DNA from: Strongylocentrotus droebachiensis
Taxonomy: Eukaryota > Echinodermata > Echinoidea > Camarodonta > Strongylocentrotidae
Direction of reading: 5' to 3'
DNA length: 64,000 nucleotides
Assembly: GCA_035222895.1 (NCBI GenBank)
Contig: JAVYIG010000405.1
Location: forward strand, 366,501-430,500
Positions 12,141 to 25,569 of the stretch are shown here, one piece after another (position 1 is the first letter of the stretch; each line of letters opens with the position of its first letter). The position numbers and the translations under genes are program-made. The notes under the pieces were generated by a model. That model saw nothing but the letters and a program-made list of their open reading frames with translations. It was not told the origin of the DNA and ran no database searches.

Positions 12141-12255
12141 TTCTCTCTTTCTCTCTATCTCTTTATCTCTCTTTTGATCACTACTCGTCCTTTCCTCGCT
12201 CTCTTTCTCTCTCTCTCTCTCTCTTTCTCTTCCTCTTGCTTCCTCTCTCTCTCTC

Positions 12256-12308
<53 letters not shown>

Positions 12309-12358
12309 ATTCCCTATTTATCTATCTTTCTCCCTGTTTGCATTTCTCTCTCTGTCTC
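12141..12358 (+). repeat. (CT)n-rich pyrimidine tract
   Basis: CT repeats with a nearly uninterrupted core at about 12258-12304. The two overlapping open frames across it (12056-12403, 12114-12395) translate to serine/leucine runs and are artefacts. Confidence 0.9.
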
Positions 12359-15052
12359 ACTCGTTGGACCCTTCTTCTACTTCTACGTATGCTAGTTTTA
12401 TGATCATGGATCACTTGTCCTGGCAACTTTCGCTGAAAGGTTCGATTTCATTTGGAGTAATATAATCTACCAAATCACAGACTTCACTTCAAGTCTCTTG
12501 ATGCAGCTTCAATAAATCACCGAAGTCTTACATTAATCCATATATGCATGTATCTATCAGCATGAATCCATTCCCCGTGGTTAAATATGCACAAACTCGT
12601 CACCGAGACAACCTACCCCTTTAATCTTTCGCTTGTGAATGATAAATACAAAAATGCGACAGAAAAATGGAAAAGCCAAGGATGACATTTGCAGATCCAA
12701 GTTTATGAAGAAGACAAAACGCAGGGATCTTCCTACCGATATCGATATTGTGTAAATTCTGAAAAGCAAACGGAAGCATTAGAGATTTTGGCGCGGTAAC
12801 GTTAATTGTATTTTACTGCTCTGCTATCTTACCAGGCTGGCGGCGGAGTGGCGCTCGATGCTTAATTGAAAATCGGATAAAAATACCAGAGGTTACAAGT
12901 TCTTGTTTTAACTTTGCCTTGGAATTGTTATTACTGCGGACATGTTTGTTGTTGGAAGGCAGCATTTTAGGTCGAGAGCCAAGCTCGAATGCATTCTGTT
13001 GACGTTAAATAGTTGACATTATTGTAAGACATACCTAGTTCGTAAAATATCTTCTTCATAGCATTTTGCTGAAATACATAATGCATCGGTACTCCTGAGT
13101 TCAACACAGGGTTATACTTTTTTTGTGTAAAGCGTATGCTAAAGTTTATCAGACGCCTGTGATATTAAATATAATAATTTTTGATATAATTCTTCAACAG
13201 TTTTCTTCAAACGTTATTAAGGCAATATTGCATATATATCATTTATCTTTGTCTCTCTACTCCTCTATATACATCCTCTCTCTTCACCCCTCCCACATAG
13301 CCATCATATAATCTCCTCTCTTTATACCCTCTACATATCTCTCTTCACCTTCCCTCCCATGTATTCCCTACCATCCCCCAACCCCATAATGTTTCCTCTC
13401 ATTCTGTCTGCCTCTCGATCATGTATGCAATGATGCGACTATTTATTGGTTTCCATTTAGGGAATGCAAAAAGGGACAACTTGTATTATTGATGCGATGC
13501 GAAATGACAGAAAAGGAGGAATCAATTGAATTAAGGTCGTATCATAACTTGATATTGATTTTCTAAGGGAGACATAACAGACGCTTGTACGGCTGTCAAG
13601 CCGTGTTCATTACAACCTCCACACACTCCGATAAAATGCAACAGAACATCATACAGAAGCTTACATTTTTCCTCATTTCCATCCAGATTGGAGAAGTGTG
13701 TAAATGATGTTAACTTTTACATTACTTAATAAAAAGTTACATATCAGTACCAAATACGATCGGCTTGATAGAAAAAAGAAGAAGTGTGTTTTCCTTTACA
13801 GTCATGAAATAAATATCGACATATTACCGAGGCTGGTCATCCATTTTTGATCACATCATACATCATTCCCTAGTAACAGAGTATACCTAATGACGACGTG
13901 CACCCAGGCTAGTAGGAAATCAACCGTTTGTATGTAGGTGGGTGGAATAATGATACAAAACATAATTGCCGGCGAGCGTTCAATATCTTACTTCGATTGA
14001 CATTTTACAAGATCACAGCATTCCCTAGGCAGAAGACATTCCTAGTTAAGACATTCCTTCCAGTTAATAACGAAGAAAGGACAGGAGCCGAGATATTTTG
14101 TGAGGAAAAGACGGATGACGTACGAGTTTACACGCATCGTTCAGCTATAACGTCGCAAAAATGAGCACACTCTGCTGAAACTTGCCTGACAAAAAAGGCA
14201 GATGATTCTATTAATATATCATAATGATTAAATGCGAGGAAGCCAACAAGATCAGGTTACAGTCATTAATCAAATCTCTATAGAGTCAGTCGGTAGCTCA
14301 GCAAACAGGTACTAGCTTCCTCCTCCTCGGGAGGGTGATTCTCATTCAGAATAATTGGATGCATTCCTTCGACGACGTTATCGAATAACATCGTGTATAT
14401 ACACCACCACTAGAATGTAATCGACTACTGATGATAATGATGATGATGATGTTACACGGGTAGAAAATTCTTTGTGAATGAGTATACCATGATGAATTAT
14501 TCAAACAACAAGTGTCATGCTTAACGGGCACGTTTACAGAGAGCACCGCCTGTTACAACACCTGCGGTATCCTTCATAAGCAACATCCAATAACCGATGA
14601 TGATCCATTATCATGATCACAGAACATTGGCGCGGGAAAAGCTAGGTAAGTGATTAGATAGTCTGCTCTAAAAAGATAGTTATATGATGGTGTATTGATC
14701 AATGAGCAATGGTCTCTTGCCCTCTTGTATGATGAAGCCGCATCAATTACTATTATTGTTATTATAATCATGCGTAGTATTATCATTAACATTATAATGA
14801 ATGTAATGACATTGTAATAATAAAAAATAATAAAGGGAACTCTCCTCAGCATCAATGCTGATCTTCGTGCCTTAAGGCCCTGCAATTATTCTACCACAGC
14901 TTTTTTCTCGCAAGTACTCATTTACCTGGAGGGGAAAAGGGCAAATGCCTTCCAAATCCATGTATTTGAAAGTCCACAGAGTGAACAAACATAGACCTCC
15001 CCTACTTGCCGTTGTTACAAGTTCTATTATTTTCTTCATTATATATTCATTG
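12359..15052. other. unannotated sequence with small simple repeats
   Basis: I see no supportable gene. A short (ATG)n tract lies near 14430-14451 and AT-rich (ATT)n-like sequence near 14740-14830. A segment at 14285-14340 faintly resembles a tRNA A-box but lacks a B-box. Confidence 0.5.
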
Positions 15053-15416
15053 TTAAAGGCTTTCTAAAGTGTTTCTGCTGGGAGCCCTAAAAATTTGAAG
15101 GCAAACTTCAACTGTATAATGAATTGAAAGAGGATGTCATTTAACACTGAATCTTACAAGGACTTTTAGAATAAATGTGCTTGAAGACGAATATTGAGGA
15201 AAGAATACCAAATTCAGGTTTTCTGCTTACAACACAAAACCCAGTTTTGAATCATTTCATCAATATTAGTCTTCAAACAAATTTGTTTTGAAAATCAAGA
15301 GTGTTATATGACAATGTCTTTCACATCATCACACAATGTAAGTGAATTTTAAGTGAAATTTTGCCATCCAATTTGTAAGCAAATTTTGGGCCCCCAACAC
15401 TTTAGAGGGGCTTTAA
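15053..15416. mobile_element. TTAA-bounded MITE, family C
   Basis: The ends are imperfect inverted repeats extending about 45 bp. The left reads ttaaaggctttctaaagtgt and the complement of the right reads ttaaagcccctctaaagtgt. Both continue into gggagccctaaaaatttg versus gggggcccaaaatttg. TTAA is at both boundaries (15053-15056, 15413-15416). The single copy in this window has no coding capacity. Confidence 0.7.
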
Positions 15417-18105
15417 CTTTAGCAATTGTTCAAAATAAATGAAAAAGGCGCATTATACCGTTTAAAAAAAGCACGATCGTCTCGATGATGTATTATCGGG
15501 TATCGGCTCAGGGGAATTAGTTTTGGATAATTCGACAGCACTAGTTTGAAATTCTTATCGCCTTTGCTACTGTATCAGTTAGCATTTCATGTATAGTAAA
15601 TTATCCTTATCCGAGGCTCGAAATGACTTGATCGACCGATGAAACTTTGATGAAGAGGACATGCATAAACGCTGAAGGAAGGCAAAGAACTTTGATCTTC
15701 ATGGAAGAGGAAATATATATACAAAAAAGCGTACGTTCGACAAAATGGGGGTGGGAGGGGGCGGGGAGATGGCCAATTTTTCTAGCCTTGAGATTTTGTT
15801 TTCAATTTGAGAATTTCATAATCACTGATGGGTGTTTTTGTTTTCTTCATTTGACACTCATTCCTTCCACTTTCAGAGTGTTTAATTCTTAAAAATGCCT
15901 TCTTGAGAAGATAAAAATGTTAAGAGAATAAAATGCCATGAGAAAGGAGTGTTGAAAGAATGTACCTGAAAATGAGCTGTCATGTTTTTTTCAATAACGA
16001 TCAACTTTCGGAACGGCTTAGGTTTACTAATAGAGAAAGAGTGCAATGGACTTCGGGCATGACGTGGTAGAGAAAGTGAATGACTGATAGATGTAAGCAC
16101 TTTATTACGTTCTAGCTTTGTTACGCACGTCGTATGTTGAAGAAATAGAACGTTCCCATTACCACAGCCTATCTCTCTCTCATAGCCTGCAATAGGGCTG
16201 CATGCACGCTATCATTATAGTGCTTTGTACATGCGGGCAAAACCATTGCTATGCTGCCATGTGCGTGCTTGCACACATTCGTAGTAGCAGTTCATGCTAG
16301 TGTGCTGTGTGTTTTGCACGCGCTATTCGTAGAACCATCGCGTTAATCAGATTATCTCAATATAAACTTGGCACTGGGGAATTCGGGGCTTGGAACAATG
16401 GGGATTAGCCCTGTGGCATTATAAGAGTTAAACAAACAGGTGCCATGTTGTAAGATAGGATATTGTATTAACATTATCACATGACAAATGTTACCTTCCA
16501 AATGTTGAAACATTTAAGATATCTTCGTGCGTCTTAAAGAAACCTAATGATTCATTTTCCTTTCAAGATATATTAACAGATGTATTTATTTGATTACATA
16601 GTGGGAAGTATCATCAAGTATATGATGACGCCATTTAATTTTTCGAGTGTGTCACCACATGATGATGAACCAAAGGAATTTGATCATAGTATATTGCAAA
16701 TAATTATCACAATCATTTTCTTATGAAATTTTGTTTCATTTATGACGATAAATATAGATTGGGGCAAGACCCCCACCCCTCCCCTTTTAATAGTACCTTC
16801 AGTAATATGATGGCTGAAATGGTTAAACGTCAAAATCATTATTTCTACCCCAACAAAAGACTAATGAGTACGACCTTAGTCCGATATTAAAACGTTCAGT
16901 CTTTATAATGAGGATAAATATGATTTATAGGCAACAAAACAACTGACGGGAATTCTCCCTCTTTATCGATGGTAATGTGCTCTTTATTAAAGCTGACGAA
17001 TGCATCACTATGTTCATCTGTTACACAAGGACAATTTACATTTACTTGTAATGGAAACGTGAAGCCGATTAGAAAACGCCTGACATGTTAAGCGATCTTC
17101 GAAGAGTAAGTAATGCAAACGCGGCTAGAATAACAATGTGCTATTAAACCTAGTCATTTGTATTGACTACAGTATTTAGCTAACGAAGAGCAACCGCAAC
17201 CTTTACTATGTTTTTTGACTATTATCATAAATAACTTACAAGAGTGAAGGTTTGACAGAGAATGGTAATTGAAAATATATCTTTATATATATCTCTATAT
17301 ATTTATATTATATACATAATTACAGAGTTAAAAGTTCTTGTAAAACAAAACAAAATGTAGAGCTCGATTTCGGGGACATGATTTTTTGAACAAAGGAAGT
17401 GCAATACGCGGCAAATATCTTCGAGTGTTTCCGAGAGCTATGCGTTAAATATGCCATTTGTTTTACTTTTTAAGGATGATAAATCGTGTTTAATATGCAA
17501 CGTATGTTATGAATGATCGTACATTAAGAATAACAAATCAAACGTTTGTCAGCTATGAACGCCTCTTTGCCTTGCTGTGCGATTTATATCATTACAAACC
17601 TCATTTATACCGTTTCTGTATACCGTTTGGTGCATCAATAATCAACTGGCAAGTAAACCGCATTATTGAAATTGATGTGAAACAGCCTCAGTTTAATAAA
17701 CGTCAGTTGAAATTGAAATCAGTGTCAGTGCATGTCCGGAAATAGTGTTTTCCTTTTACTGCCATAGACTCAAAATTAATTCTAAAAAGCACTGTACTTT
17801 TGTTTGTCAAGTATAGTTATTGGAGAAGCGGTATTTGCAGCATGCACTTTATTTGCACACATCTGTACTGTACTGCTAAATTCAAATTCTGCTCATATTT
17901 TATTAACGATTTTGTAATCAATCTGTAACAAATTTGCTGCTACTGTATTTCAAGCTATTTCTTTTTTGGGAAGTATTCTAACGCAAAAAATGTGTAAACA
18001 TTGTTATATTCTGTATTGGAAAAGATTTTTCAAAGAAAGGCAAATATATCCGAATCACTGGAATCAAGCTGAGATTGATGATTGATACATTGAACTCGAA
18101 CACCT
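15417..18105. other. unannotated AT-rich sequence
   Basis: A (TA)-rich stretch lies near 17275-17315, and a slightly CpG/TGCA-rich stretch near 16190-16340. A 78-codon plus-strand frame at 17509-17745 has no motif I recognise. Confidence 0.5.
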
Positions 18106-18126
18106 CCCCCCCCCCCCCCCTCCCCC
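18106..18126 (+). repeat. poly-C tract
   Basis: 15 C, one T, then 5 C. It could form i-motif/G-quadruplex structures and is error-prone in assembly. Confidence 0.95.
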
Positions 18127-20000
18127 GAACCATAACAAATATGCCCCGTCGTCAATGATTTATATTTGAACACTAAAACCTGACTGCAAAAGAAGCATCT
18201 ACACCCTCTAAATAAATATTTTGCCATTTTACTTTGGTTCATTAAAACATATACATGGATCAGTAGTAGTAGTGCGTGTATTTCCAAATCATTTCATTAT
18301 TAATCAATGTGATGAATAAGAAATGCTATTGTTGCATCATAAATATACTTTGATACAGGTTCATGCCACATGAATGACTCGATCACGATGTTTCCCTGAC
18401 CATATATATTTTTAGCTCGGTTCAAGACCATCACCTCCCTTCTCCATGGTAATACAATGAAACATGCTTTTGGCGCCAAATCACACGCATGCAGACGACA
18501 AGCAACACAGATATCACGCGTGTTTCAAAGCTACGACGCAACTTTATCTGAAATCATTTAATGTCTCTATTGTGCAGATAAGACACTTAAATGCAAGGAT
18601 GCATAATAACGTGAATAATGGCGGATACTTCAGACTAATGACGAATGACGTAGAAGGGAAATGTTATTTTCATTATTTTACCTACACGGTCGATAACACG
18701 ACAAAACACGAATGTTATGTAGATTGAAGGTAAAGATGTGTTTGGTAAGCCATCTTTAAGAGCCACTAACCCAATGCACTTTAAATGCACGTATTTCCAT
18801 ATTGTTCATTTCGTAGTACCTGCAACAATATCAAATTCAATTGATTTTAAATAATTTATGTATGAATAATCCTCAAATGACAATGAACGGGTTGTACCAT
18901 CCAAGATGTACATGTAGATAAGATACGTATTATCACCTGACTACGACATCCCTCTCTATGCAAAAGCAAGTCTTGTAGCTGTCATATATGTAACGACAAA
19001 TATATATATACTGATATATGAATCCCTCATGTGTTTCAGCCTCCCCAGATATAAATTCAAATATTTATGTGTTCGTCAAAACAGAATTAATCATGAAAAC
19101 AACGATTACTTCCAGTTTTAGAAACATAACCTCACTGGTTGGTTAAATTTAACGAGGACTATAAACTTAAGTCATGTTTAAGAGAAACTTATTGCTATGT
19201 CTAATGCTTTTTTTTTTCGGAGCCAGCTGAAACCCAGGGTTAGGTCTAATCTGAAATAGAATATCAGCTATTAGGACGTGTTTTTACAAAGTCTTATTGT
19301 TTTGTTCAAAATGTTCACAGCAGAGGTAATTACCATTGTTAATTAGTCGAAGTTACACTGCTTTCAACGATGAATTTGCATTTAGAATAGTACGTGCCAT
19401 GTGGTACGACTTTTACAAACATCAACATTTTCCATATTCATGACAATATTTAGCTGAATTTAACGCTCGATCGAATAACGTGATTGACATGCAATCGTCG
19501 ATAGAGTGGGGGATGAACATTGGTATTTGGTAGAGTCACTAGAGTGGATAGGGGCTTAGCTTCAAGAGTCTTCCACGCGATCAACTCGATCCGAGATAAT
19601 ACGCGCCCTACATAGCGCTTTCCTCTCTCAAGTGGGTAAATAAATGATCTCTTCTCTTAACTCCCTAGGGATGGGCATGTCCCCGAATCATTGCATCTAA
19701 CATGAATGTCTCCTGACTTTCATTCATCCCCTGGAAGTTCTCGTGACGCAGTTATTTGGTCATGGACTCCCATGATTGTGTATTCAGCGGTCACAGGCAA
19801 GCTTTACTCCATCTCCGCTTTCTCACGTTCAGGGATTCCTTCCAAGCATCCGTTAAAACTGTTGTGAGTATGACCACATTGAACGGGTAGTCTACAAGAA
19901 GTAGGTTGGCTTGATCAACAGCTGAAGCGCAGTTGAAAGCAAAACGATTTTAATAGGTTGTCACACCATTAAAGCTGTCTAAACGCCATCCCTGAGGTCC
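18127..20000. other. unannotated sequence
   Basis: An 87-codon plus-strand frame at 18464-18727 shows no domain. A short (TA)n lies near 19000-19010. Nothing else found. Confidence 0.5.
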
Positions 20001-20265
20001 TTGGGAATCGGCCTTGGTGGATCTTGTCGTTCTGAAGGGTGGGCATCCATCCATCTTCATGACCAAAAATCACCGGATTGGAAAGGTAATAAGTCTGACT
20101 ACTCGAACGGTAGACCTGTTTGCAAACATGGTCAAGGACTTTTCTGGTATAAAGTTATGGATGCATTCCTTCAAAAAGGTTGGCTGCTTGGATGCATTCC
20201 ACAAAAAGGTTGCTTACAAGATAATGAGATTTCACTACCAAAACTTTAAAAAAAACTACATCTAG
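20001..20265 (+). pseudogene. possible degraded coding fragment, unidentified
   Basis: Two long plus-strand frames overlap here (20001-20249 and 20014-20265). The second has a protein-like composition with alternating basic and hydrophobic residues: TRTVDLFANMVKDFSGIKLW, then a run with FKKVGCLDAFHKKVAYKIMR. The surrounding 300 bp is less AT-rich than its neighbours. This could be a decayed exon or transposon-protein remnant. I cannot name a family, and two overlapping stop-poor frames may equally reflect base composition. Confidence 0.2.
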
Positions 20266-20849
20266 AGATATCGTTCCAGAGTATCTAATTTATATTTGGG
20301 ACAAGAAACTACATGTATTGTCGATACAGTTAACAGTCAATCGGGTTTTGTCTAATCTGTAGGTAAGGTTGATTATTGGTACTGATATGGGGAATTACAA
20401 TTAAATCACTTTTGGGGGAAACGAACATAATAGAATTAGGCCAATATGAAATGAATAACAAATCATTCCGACTTCGGTAAAATTACGATAATGATCTCTC
20501 TTAGTCGACCAGGGGGCTATATCGAAAATGGATATCGCTTCATCTACTGCGCCGCAGCTTAAGGACCATAATCTGATAACATATAATTTGGGTTTGAATA
20601 ATATTACAAGCCTTAGTCAGAATTGCCCATAGTTCACATATCCGCCCACTCTTTATTTCATTCGTGCAAACTTGTACTCATCAGTTTCAAATCAAGATGT
20701 TTCCACCGGGCTGATGCACGAACAGCGTAAGCTGAACGAAATTAGATGTCGTTAATTCGAAACTGTTATCGCGGAATTAGAAGAGCCTTGGTTTGTGGCG
20801 GCGAATAAAGAAAGGTTTTTTCTTCTTTTTCTTTACAGTAGAATATGAG
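20266..20849. other. unannotated sequence
   Basis: No gene or repeat structure noted. Confidence 0.5.
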
Positions 20850-21002
20850 AAAGAGTTAAAGGCGAGAAAGAGTTGGGTAGAAAATGAGAGAGTGAGAGAG
20901 GGGGTAGAGAGAGAGAGGGAGCGGGAGAGAGGGGTGTAGAGAGACAGAGAGAGAGAGAGAGAGAGGGAAAGCGAGGGGAGAGAGAGAGAGAGGGAGAGGG
21001 AG
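20850..21002 (+). repeat. purine-rich (GA)n tract
   Basis: Interrupted GA repeats, densest at 20938-20998. Minus-strand frames across it encode only Ser/Leu/Pro runs. Confidence 0.9.
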
Positions 21003-22897
21003 AATCAGGAAAATAACTAAAGATGGTCCACAAAAGCAGTTGAAGAAAATTAAACTGTTGGAAAATTGATTAGGACATTGATGGCAGCGATAGGGAATAA
21101 AATCCATTGTTTGTTGGATACGTTCTGATACTCTTAGTTGAAAATGGGGGCCTAAGTCTATTGCCCGAATATCAACTTTGTGGTCTTAAATTGTGTCTTT
21201 AAAAAGAAAATCCTCAAAATATAGAGTACAAAAAATAGTTATATCGCCAAGAATTCATTCCTCTGCCCGATAATGAGGTGAAGGTTGACCAAATGTGCTT
21301 CCTTAAAACAAAACCCTTTCTCTAATGAAGTACCTTAGCTTAGATACTGAACGATAGAAACATTTCAATTTAATTTAATTCAATTAACAAAGTCACAAAT
21401 CGACAGAATTTATATTTTGATAATCCATTATTGAAGGAAAAAATATTATCTAAAGATCATGATGTTGATAGCAAACAGTGGCATCAACGGCCTGCCATAT
21501 TTAAGTCCAACTTAAAGTCGATCTTAGTCTTTGTGAAACACTCCCCTGGGCAGAAAAAAGTACACTATTATGACAAGCAGAGTAGATAAACAAAAAAAAA
21601 TCAAGATTGCGAGACCAAGAAGAGAAAGGTATCGAGGAAACAGGGAGATTGAGGGCTGAGACCGAGAGAGTTGAAGGTTGAAGATGGAGATCGCTTCATA
21701 AATGTATTTCTATAATTCGTAATAACTTTTCCTACTTCCGTCGCGTTAGTGAAATCATTTTTGAAATGTATTCGTAACGACAAGCAGCGCTTCGCTAATT
21801 AAGTTAATGTTCTTGGCAAGCCAGATTTGAAGGAGAATGTGATGCATACTTTTAATCCATCTTGTTGGTTATCTTGTACATTGCATGCGTCAAGAGCTAT
21901 AAAAGAGTGCTGCCGAAGATGATATTTCAATTTGCTTCTATCGTTGAATGTGTATTTGCTCATGAGTCTAACTATATCTTGTGAAAAATCAGGACTCTCA
22001 ATTGCTCTGTTTAAACACACAAAAATGAAAATTATCCTTACAAATGCACATTTAGTCAAATTTATCCAAAAAAACAAACATAAGAGTGCCGATAATATTC
22101 ACCGTCATGCAATTTCGCTAAACATGTACTGCTATTAAAAAATATAAAACACCAGGGCTATATTTAGAGTTCGGAAAAAGAACGCACACAATAAATTATC
22201 TATTACAAATTTACGATAGGTTCTATGTCCATGCAAAGGTAGTAATCGGCAACAGTTTAAAGTTTATCGGAATCCGAAAGTGATTTGACGCATTTTTCTA
22301 TATTCGTATGACATCACCTGCCCGCCTTTTTTTAAAGAAAAAAAAAGAAATTCCTGACTACTTCGAATGAAATTTAATTTCATGGAGTGTGCACTTTCAC
22401 GATCGTTGTATTTTTTGTAGGTGAATTAAATTGCTCTGATGGTATTATAAGCTGAGGAAACTCAGCATCGTGCAGTGACGAATATTACGCTAGGAGGTTG
22501 CACTGGAAATTGACACGATTATTGACATTTTGAATAAGCCGTGACCTTCATCTTCCAAGTGACAAACAAAAGACCGAGATGAAAACCCAATACTGGGCGC
22601 GATACTCGTTGGGCAATTTGATATTCGCGCTCTTAGAAAGATTGCATTTTATTATAGAAAAAGCGCGGTGCCATTTTTGCTAGGGTAGTGAAAAGGAGAG
22701 AGTAAATGTTACTTTTTAATGGAGTTGGAAATCACTCTGATGATGTAGTAGCTAAGAAATGGAAGTGAATGTTTCTAAAGCTCTGTTTGTATATGGCATG
22801 TTCTTGTGACGCAATCTTCAACTACCAAGTGGATAGGTAACAGAAGCTTTTCTTGAAGGGGATGTCATCATAGTCATTCTGAAATTCTAAGTTATCT
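21003..22897. other. unannotated sequence
   Basis: Two short frames on opposite strands overlap at 21799-22138 without motifs. No repeats found. Confidence 0.5.
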
Positions 22898-23056
22898 TTC
22901 TCTCACTTTTTCTTTCTCTATTTTGCTTTCTCTCTGTCGCTCTCTTTCTCTCTTTCTCTCTCTTTCTCTCTCTTTCTCTCTGTTGCTCTCTTTCTTTCGT
23001 TCTCTTTCTCTTCTCCCCCTCTCTCTCTCTCTCTCTCTCTCCGTCTCTCTCTCTTG
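22898..23056 (+). repeat. (CT)n / (TTTC)n tract
   Basis: Pyrimidine repeat with TTTCTCTC-type units and a pure CT core near 23020-23041. Confidence 0.9.
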
Positions 23057-23222
23057 TTTTCTCATCACCTTATTTCTGAACAGGCTTACACTTGACCCAG
23101 CAATATCCTCTTACCAAAGTTATAATAAGAGACACGAACGTTATATAAATAGATAGGTGGATATAGATAACTACGAGAAAAACAAGGTATCATCAGGTAA
23201 AACGAATAACCCTTCAGACGGT

Positions 23223-23236
23223 GGGGGGGGGGGGGG
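23223..23236 (+). repeat. poly-G run (14 G)
   Basis: Uninterrupted G run on the plus strand, about 205 bp upstream of a longer poly-C run on the same strand. Confidence 0.95.
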
Positions 23237-23441
23237 TTGCGGTTGTCGGGCCAAATTTAGCAACCTGAAGAGAACAAAATGTAAACAATAACCAACATGC
23301 AAAAACAATTACGAAACAACCCTTTCCTTCCTAAAAAAAGAGATTTATTTATTTGTATTACAGTTTTTATCATTTTTTTTTTATTATTCACAGTTTACGG
23401 ACAGAAAAAAGAAAAAGGAGGCTGAGGGTGATACCCCGTCA

Positions 23442-23465
23442 CCCCCCCCCCCCCCCCCCCCCCCC
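23442..23465 (+). repeat. poly-C run (24 C)
   Basis: Uninterrupted C run, the longest homopolymer C tract I noted in the window. It is complementary to the G run at 23223-23236. Confidence 0.95.
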
Positions 23466-25261
23466 ATCGCAACGCCTCTTCATGTCAATACTGATTCAGA
23501 TATTTCGTCAACATAGATATCTAGCAACCCAATTCTAGAGCATGTAAATGCATTCAAGAGTACATCTCCAGCCAGCTGAGTTGGCGGTACCTTGTGTGTG
23601 GGTCGTTTAATAAGACAATATTTACACTTCACGTGTTCACCATCCACGGAATTAATCTGGCGTGAGAAAACATAGCAAGGTTTTCTTTCCCTCCCCTCAT
23701 CCGTATTTCCTCTCCATCGTAATTGCTATTTCTCAATGACAGTCGTTTTGCCATAAAATAGACTGTAATGCTAATGATAGTACAAACAATGATACTATTT
23801 GGTTGATTCTGACGACATAAGACAACTTATTGAGAGTGATGAGTCACGTTCCAAAATACTAATCATAGATATATGATAATGCTCAAAACACGTGGTCATT
23901 GTGTTATTGTTTTTCTTTTGATTACTTACTTAATATACAATACAGCATGAATTGCTTGAAAGATTTAGGAGTGTCTTAAAGGATAAATGACTTAAAAGGC
24001 CAAAGATATGACAAAATGGGAACTACAAGAAGACGAAAGATTAACTGCAACCTTACGAATGTCACAGAAATGAACTTAAATAAAATAATAATAAATGAAC
24101 ACTTTACATTACTTGCATATGTAATTAGTAAACGCGCGATTACAATGCTTCGGGCTTTTCTAAATTGGATGTCGCCTGAGTTCCGGTATTGATAGAAAAT
24201 AAATTCCCACAGAATCTATAACAAAATTTACACCGACCGTTCAAGATCTAATACAAATAAATAACTTTTTGTAAAAGATTTTGGTAGAAAATGTATAGGG
24301 CCGAGTATTATGAGCATAGAAATACAAGTAAATCAAGGTAAGTAGGCCCGACACCATGTGATTAACACAAGTCCCTACACACCTGTATGTGCAAATGAGG
24401 TTGTTTTAATTGTACTGGTTTAAACAAGCCATGTTCTCTCGAAATACGATGCCCATACCAGAGCTCAAGATTAGCTTTAAGCATGGTATTTCCAAATTGG
24501 TTTTCTAATTAATGGCCATCCATAGTTAACCGACCAGTTTTAGCGATGCGCACCATTCCAAAACGGCATTTCTATTAATCAACAGCTACTACACGATAAA
24601 AAGCAATTAACATAATTTCACTGCAAAATTGGAGCAGACAATGAACTTCACCACACTTTAAAAATAGATTGATTTCTTTCATGTCTTTTGGATCGGGATA
24701 TCTAATTATTAAGACATGGTAGTTATGACAACGAGGTTAATTGAGATACTGTGATACAGAATGCCTCAATATTGTGCTTTATTAAAGGTACCATTTATTT
24801 TGGTCACTTTTGTGCCTCATGGCTGTTTGAAATGCTGCGAAGTTTATCAATGGTCTTAGATTGCTTGAGAAATATCACTGGATTATTTTTTAGTAAAAAG
24901 GAACAAATGACGTACGAATCTCGCCAGCCCTCGCAATTTCACAAGAGGTAGCGAGATATCTTCAGAGTTTTTACAGAATGTTTATAATTTTTTTCTTTCA
25001 AACAGAAGTAGCTATTTTTGCCCTCTGAATCTGCTGTTGTAACGCTTGAAAACAAGAATCATTTCTTGATCATAATAGCCCATTATTATGTGATGATTAT
25101 TAAGTAACATCAATACATGTGCAAACTCGCTAATGAATTGACAAAACGACTATAAAAACGTAACATTAGGGTGGAGTTTATTTAATGGGAAGAACCGTAT
25201 AAAACAACGTGGTATTTTAAGGTTAAGATTCGAGTAAAAAGTGGATACGTTCTGTGTCAAG
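23466..25261. other. unannotated AT-rich sequence
   Basis: A strong donor-like site (aag|gtaagt) lies near 24335-24345, with an open 50-nt segment upstream. With no companion exon I treat it as chance. Nothing else is supportable. Confidence 0.5.
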
Positions 25262-25340
25262 CAAAGATTGATGTTACAAGGTTAACGAATGAAAACAAGT
25301 TATTTTTAAACAAAGATTTATGTTACAAGGTTAACAAATG
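25262..25340 (+). repeat. two-copy 49-bp tandem duplication
   Basis: The 30-bp block starting caaagattgatgttacaagg at 25262 recurs with few changes at 25311, a 49-bp period. Confidence 0.8.
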
Positions 25341-25569
25341 TAAATTGCATTAAATAGTTTAATCAGTATCGACTTGCGTTTTCTTCATGTCTGTTCATCT
25401 ATCTTCTTTCGTCCGACCGGGCTTTTAACCTTTGCAATGTATGCAGCTTACTTTGTTACACGGCATTTAATTCAGGTAATACGAATACACCTGGAGTAAA
25501 ATAAACACCTTCTATCAACAAATTCCTCTGTAGTGGTTTCTTATGGATGTAAATCTGCCATGAACGATC

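Noticed and set aside
14285-14345. tRNA-like A-box (gtcggtagctcag) suggesting a tRNA or SINE
   Set aside because: No matching B-box, anticodon arm or acceptor stem can be drawn.
23570-23620. agctgagttggcggtacc, another A-box-like word
   Set aside because: No B-box or cloverleaf follows; chance resemblance.
24290-24345. 50-nt open segment before a consensus aag|gtaagt donor
   Set aside because: The acceptor is mediocre and no partner exon is visible; such sites arise by chance at this density.
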